64,000 nt of DNA from Nostoc sp. FACHB-973. Lineage in GTDB: Bacteria > Cyanobacteriota > Cyanobacteriia > Cyanobacteriales > Nostocaceae. The translations under genes were made by a program, and so were the position numbers. Under the pieces are notes generated by a model. That model searched no databases and was not told where the DNA came from. It was given only the letters and a program-made list of their open reading frames with translations. The number at the start of each line of letters is the position of its first letter. Position 1 is the first letter of the stretch. Shown piece by piece: positions 60,587 to 64,000 of this stretch. The DNA lies in the NCBI RefSeq assembly GCF_014698115.1, contig NZ_JACJSJ010000029.1, forward strand, positions 21,245 through 85,244, written 5' to 3'.

Positions 60587-61555
60587 TTACAAATTATCAG
60601 GCCTTTTCTTTCTGTTAATTTCGCGTTGTAATTCTTCAATTTGACGGCGCAAAGCTTCCTTTTCTTTTTCAGAAGATTCTGCCTTAACATTTACTGCTCC
60701 TGAAGCAGGCGATCGCTGGTAGTTTCCTCGGCGAATTTGCTGATATTCTTCTGATACTGCCCACTGCCGTAAGTAATGCAAGCGTTCCACAGGAAAAGGA
60801 TGAGTCAGCATTGCACCTTGAAACCCAGTGAACATTAAGAATTTATACATTTGGTTCAGTCCATCTTCATCAAGTGCTTGATAATTTTCAGACTGCTTAA
60901 TAAATTCTTGTAAACTGCATTCATTGGCATATTTGATACTACCGCCCGTGACTTTCATCATCGAAGTCATCACAGGATTTAAGTCATCCATTACTAATAA
61001 AGCGGCGCGATCTGAGGATAACTCGGCTTTACGTCGCCATTCGTAAAAGGCAAGCAACAAACCTTGAGTGACGAAATCACCAATGCCAAAGGTTAATTCA
61101 CCAACTCTAGAACCGACACTCCTCACCCATATCGCCATTTGAATTAAAATAGTATGACCACATTTAATGTGCCCCAGTTCGTGGGCTAGCACCACCCTAA
61201 TTTCGGCTTCGTTTAGTAAGTCTAGTATCCCTGTATTTATGACTATGTAAGGATGCTCTTGTCCAAGTGCGTAGCTGTCAGCTTGGGAATTTTGCTCAAC
61301 AAACAGTGCGGGTTCTGGATAAATGTCCAAATCTCGCACGCATTCCCGAAAAATCTGGTAGATAGTGGAATATTGGCGCGGCCCGACTTGGATGGTGTTG
61401 CCCATTAAAAAAACTAACTGAGGGCGTTCAGCAAAAAATTCCACAAATTTACGGGACAAAAAATCAAATCCTGGTAAATTACGTAAAGCTTGCTCGGCTT
61501 GGCTATCCAGTGGATGCCTGAAGGCTTCACTGGAAATTCCTGTGTAGGTTGGCAT
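60587..61555 (-). CDS. M48 family metalloprotease
   Basis: 322 residues, ATG start. The zinc motif VVLAHELGHIKCGH (HExxH with a following His region; HELGH at about residue 146) and a downstream Glu in KAELSSDRAALLV fit M48 (HtpX/Ste24/Oma1-like). No strong signal peptide; one weak hydrophobic segment near 155-170 (TILIQMAIWVRSVGSRVGEL). C-terminus ends in a coiled, Lys/Glu-rich tail (SSEKEKEALRRQIEELQREI). Likely membrane-associated protein quality control. Gene stands alone, between two repeat tracts. Confidence 0.9.
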   Translation of the reverse strand: MPTYTGISSEAFRHPLDSQAEQALRNLPGFDFLSRKFVEFFAERPQLVFLMGNTIQVGPRQYSTIYQIFRECVRDLDIYPEPALFVEQNSQADSYALGQEHPYIVINTGILDLLNEAEIRVVLAHELGHIKCGHTILIQMAIWVRSVGSRVGELTFGIGDFVTQGLLLAFYEWRRKAELSSDRAALLVMDDLNPVMTSMMKVTGGSIKYANECSLQEFIKQSENYQALDEDGLNQMYKFLMFTGFQGAMLTHPFPVERLHYLRQWAVSEEYQQIRRGNYQRSPASGAVNVKAESSEKEKEALRRQIEELQREINRKKRPDNL

Positions 61556-61560
61556 AATTA

Positions 61561-61640
61561 GGTAATTGGTGATTGGTCATTAGTCATTGGTCATTAGTCA
61601 TCAGCTTTGGACAAAGGACAAGTGACAAATGACAAAGGAC
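61561..61640. repeat. Heptanucleotide repeats, CATTGGT/CATTAGT and GACAAAG types
   Basis: ATTGGTC/ATTAGTC units 61568-61602 and AAAGGACAA-type units to 61640. Intergenic, upstream of the protease gene. Confidence 0.85.
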
Positions 61641-61699
61641 AACATAATAGAAATGGGGCTTTGTTCGTAAAAGTCACTTTGTTATGGGATTAAAAGCGT

Positions 61700-63274
61700 G
61701 TGATTGAGGCAGAAGTTCATTTGTCACTACATAACTTTTTGCGATCGCAGGCGGGGTTCCCTTCCTGGCCCCATCATTTGACGATGGCACGGTTGGTAGC
61801 ACGCGCCTTGCGCCTGGAACGTAGCGCCCTAATTCAAGTAGGGGCGGTTTCTGGCTATCAAGGACGATATCGTACCAGTTTCGTAGCATCAGCCCTGATG
61901 TGGCACGGCCCTGTAATTATTGTTGCTCAAGAAGCAGTGCAACAACTTCTCTTGCGGGTGGAAATCCCCCGCTTACAACAGTGGCTACCAGCCAACAAAC
62001 CGATTAGGACAGGTGACGCATGGCCTGATACCCAGTTCCAAGGGCTACTGTTGACTTCCCCAGAAGCTTGGTTAAAAGGACAGTTGGCTGATGGCGATCG
62101 CTTTCCCCCAGGTATTCCTACAATTATTGATGGTGTAGACGATCTTGAAGATTGGGTGCGTCATCAGCTCACCCAAGAAATTCAACCCCATGATTGGGAT
62201 CAACTCATGCTAGCTTGCCCAAATCAAGCTGAAGCAATCCGCGAAGCACGGATACAACTGACACATGAACTTTTTCAGCATCCTACTAATCCCTATGAGT
62301 GCTATCTCATATCTGGGATAGAAATAGACATTTTAAACCGTCTCTATTCTGCTTTAGACCTCAGTAATATCCCAGATAATTGGAAACATTTCTGGCAAGA
62401 ATTTCAACCCCTCAACGAAAACCTTTCTCCCCCTGCCTCCCCTGCTTCCCCTGCCCCCCCTGCCCTCTTCTGGACGACTATTGCCCGTCGCCAAGGTTTA
62501 TTTTCTTTACACTACGCCCCAATGGAATTAGGAAAAATACTCTCCCCCATTTGGCAGCGACAACCAGTAGTTTTAATTGGCAGTGCTATAGAACCGGAAA
62601 CTGAGGCTCCCCTTTTCCGTCAGCGTTTGGGTTTGGAGGATGTAACTTGCCTGAAATTTTCTTCCGAGAGTCAAGCTGAAGCAATTCAACTGTATGTACC
62701 CTATAAGTTACCCCTACCCAATACACCAGAATTTCAAGCAGCATTTATTCACAAAGTCCGCACGCTGGTTTGTCTAAGTGCTACAGCACCAGGATTAACT
62801 GTGATCTTGGTGGGCGATGTCCCACTCAAGTCTCAAGTGGGGACAATTTTGGCCTCAGAATTTGGTTCGCGGGTACAGGTAGAAAAAACTTGTTTAGATG
62901 AAAATGGTATTTTAGTCAGCGGTTGGGAATTTTGGCGAGAACATCAGCGAGTCTTGCCTGCACCCCAGTTGTTAATTATTGCGACTTTGCCGCTACCATC
63001 TTTGGAAAATCCCCTAGTAGCCGGTAGAGTAGCTCGTTATAAGCGATCGCATCAAGATTGGTTCCGTTTATACTTATTGCCAACCGCCTTGAATGAATTA
63101 CAAAGAGCGATCGCTCCAGTGCGAGAAAGTCAAGGTATTGTTGCTTTACTTGATAGCCGTGTAGTTAACCGCAGCTACGGCGCTCAAATTCTCGCTGCCT
63201 TAAGTCCTCTAGCACGCATTAACTATCTCGATCCCAGCCTGTTTTCTACTACAGATGAGGAAAATTCGGCTTAA
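61700..63274 (+). CDS. DinG-like superfamily 2 helicase with degenerate ATPase motifs
   Basis: 524 residues, GTG start. The order of segments matches DinG/XPD helicases: a Q-like start MARLVARALRLERSALIQVG, then AVSGYQGRYRTSF where the Walker A should be (no GKT/GKS); a DEAH-like position reading IIDGVDDLEDWV; and near the C-terminus IVALLDSRVVNRSYGAQILA, which is the motif VI region. A Pro/Ala-rich linker (about 245-257, 9-bp repeats at 62428-62466) separates halves. It therefore keeps the fold but probably lacks ATP hydrolysis; perhaps a DNA- or protein-binding paralogue. Conserved in cyanobacteria, as I recall, so likely functional in another way. Confidence 0.75.
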   Translation: MIEAEVHLSLHNFLRSQAGFPSWPHHLTMARLVARALRLERSALIQVGAVSGYQGRYRTSFVASALMWHGPVIIVAQEAVQQLLLRVEIPRLQQWLPANKPIRTGDAWPDTQFQGLLLTSPEAWLKGQLADGDRFPPGIPTIIDGVDDLEDWVRHQLTQEIQPHDWDQLMLACPNQAEAIREARIQLTHELFQHPTNPYECYLISGIEIDILNRLYSALDLSNIPDNWKHFWQEFQPLNENLSPPASPASPAPPALFWTTIARRQGLFSLHYAPMELGKILSPIWQRQPVVLIGSAIEPETEAPLFRQRLGLEDVTCLKFSSESQAEAIQLYVPYKLPLPNTPEFQAAFIHKVRTLVCLSATAPGLTVILVGDVPLKSQVGTILASEFGSRVQVEKTCLDENGILVSGWEFWREHQRVLPAPQLLIIATLPLPSLENPLVAGRVARYKRSHQDWFRLYLLPTALNELQRAIAPVRESQGIVALLDSRVVNRSYGAQILAALSPLARINYLDPSLFSTTDEENSA

Positions 63275-63276
63275 GG

Positions 63277-63393
63277 GGACTGGGGATTGGTGAGTGGGAG
63301 ATGGGGAGATGGGCGAAACTACGCCCACCACCCCACCCCTCCCACACTTACAATGCCCAGTCCCCAGTCCCCAATCCCCATTCCCCATTCCCT
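63277..63393. repeat. Heptanucleotide repeat hairpin region
   Basis: GGGGACT/GGGGATT units near 63277-63315 and the complementary CCCCAGT/CCCCAAT/CCCCATT units at 63357-63392; able to fold into a long hairpin at the end of the DinG-like gene. Confidence 0.9.
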
Positions 63394-63459
63394 AATTGTC
63401 CATAACCACAATTCCTGGCAAGATAAAGTTAAAACCTAAGTTGATTTCAATTGCTAATT

Positions 63460-63675
63460 ATGGGTGAAGCAAAACGTCGTAAAACTGCACTAGGGGAAAC
63501 ATACGGTCAAGAAACTCGCATCTTGCCTTGGGTTCCCATCTCAAAAACTCAAGCCGAATTATTTGTCAGTTGGACTACTCGCGGTGCCTGGATAGGTATT
63601 GGTGTCATGGTTGCAGCATGGCTAACCATTCGTTTTATTGGCCCAGCTTTTGGTTGGTGGCAAGTAGTTTATTAA
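63460..63675 (+). CDS. DUF2839 family membrane protein
   Basis: 71 residues from ATG 63460 (MGEAKRRKTALGETYGQETR); TTG at 63451 is an upstream alternative. One membrane helix (about 45-65, AWIGIGVMVAAWLTIRFIG) with a charged N-terminal half and end GWWQVVY. Matches the cyanobacteria-specific DUF2839. Function unknown; small thylakoid or plasma membrane protein. Full length. Confidence 0.9.
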   Translation: MGEAKRRKTALGETYGQETRILPWVPISKTQAELFVSWTTRGAWIGIGVMVAAWLTIRFIGPAFGWWQVVY

Positions 63676-63899
63676 CAATTATTGAGGGTTTTTAACACGC
63701 GCTAAAATTAATGCGATCGCTCTAAGATCGCCTGATACAATTCTTCCTTGTCCTTAAAGTAAGTATGTAGGCGCGAATATTTATAACTATGTAGATAAAA
63801 ATTAAGCGTAGGGTGTTTTGTCGCCAAGCACTGTACCACCAACAATTCAAGGTGCGTTAGCCTACGGCATAACACACCCTACGGTTAATTGTTATTTCT
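63676..63899. repeat. Intergenic region with a hairpin repeat (63808-63882)
   Basis: Arms GTAGGGTGT and ACACCCTAC enclose a 57-base interior including GGTGCGTTAGCCTACGGC, also seen at 57525-57553 and near 51696-51730. No gene found between 63676 and the window end. Confidence 0.7.
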
Positions 63900-64000
63900 A
63901 GGACTTACGCACTGTACAAATGCATCGTGATGTGAATTAACGATGCTCCCGGTTGTTTCAGGCTTTTGTTAATTATCCTGCGATGCCTACGGCGGTAAAC
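63900..64000. repeat. About 100-bp dispersed repeat, copy 2 (runs to window end)
   Basis: Starts AGGACTTACGCACTGTAC and matches the reverse complement of 35374-35473 except for a 9-base variable patch near the middle. The window ends before its other boundary is certain. Confidence 0.85.

Noticed and set aside
1..64000. Replication origin or prophage
   Set aside because: No DnaA-box cluster, dnaA or dnaN, and no phage structural or integrase genes found.

Overview
The window comes from a filamentous, probably heterocyst-forming cyanobacterium of the Nostoc/Anabaena type. The evidence is the frequent GCGATCGC (HIP1) octamers, the many short heptanucleotide tandem repeats typical of Nostocales intergenic DNA, an XisH/XisI pair, the cyanobacterial small families DUF2839 and DUF2854, and the conserved order rplS - tRNA-Trp - secE - nusG - rplK - rplA - rplJ - rplL. 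It is chromosomal: it also carries lysS, ppk1 and a glycogen debranching enzyme.

Layout. 1-7.2 kb: a signalling/conflict neighbourhood with a caspase-nSTAND1 protein (cut by the window edge), a divergent small TRYPCO1-like protein, a Ser/Thr kinase with an SH3-like sensor, an unknown conserved protein and a large dynamin-like GTPase. 7.5-15.7 kb: an accessory patch with a RelE/RelB-type toxin-antitoxin pair, a dual-GGDEF protein, a glycogen debranching enzyme, a HigA-type antitoxin whose toxin has decayed, an alpha/beta hydrolase whose end was rewritten by a MITE, and xisH/xisI. 15.8-20.3 kb: the ribosomal protein/NusG/SecE block with an L10-type leader and tRNA-Trp. 20.4-27.9 kb: two glycosyltransferases flanking a 1420-residue DUF4347/beta-helix/RTX surface protein, then a PEP-CTERM protein. 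28.7-33.5 kb: an RND efflux pump and its adaptor. 34.3-39.5 kb: an RRM RNA-binding protein, an IS4 relic, DUF2854, a 59-residue protein, a lone receiver and ppk1. 40.4-45.8 kb: two paralogous small secreted proteins, a Uma2 nuclease-fold gene and a large secreted protein with a barrel-like C-terminus that I cannot assign to a family. 46.2-52.3 kb: a histidine kinase, a Pro-rich secreted protein, a TPR protein, a sigma-70-like factor, a VOC-like membrane protein and DUF29. 52.3-57.4 kb: HigB-like toxin, XRE regulator, small acidic protein and CHAT-TPR protein. 57.6-63.7 kb: lysS with a KTSC tail, Uma2, an LTXXQ-like secreted protein, an M48 protease, a degenerate DinG-like helicase and DUF2839.

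How the genes may work together. Two gene sets look like regulated self-killing or defence modules: the caspase-STAND/TRYPCO1 pair at the left edge and the CHAT/toxin/XRE set at 52-57 kb. In the second, the XRE repressor and the small protein beside the CHAT protease share a closely related C-terminal domain of about 80 residues. That suggests a toxin-antitoxin switch coupled to a caspase-like effector, and it is my best candidate for an undescribed system. A second candidate is the secreted-paralogue plus envelope-protein set at 40-46 kb.

The intergenic DNA is very rich in small mobile or palindromic repeats: a 91-bp MITE pair, a roughly 100-bp repeat pair, a 166-bp MITE, a 65-bp MITE with IS4-relic ends, and palindromes centred on CAGCTG or close variants, some serving as terminators. 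Several of these repeats have entered coding sequences and changed protein ends or linkers.
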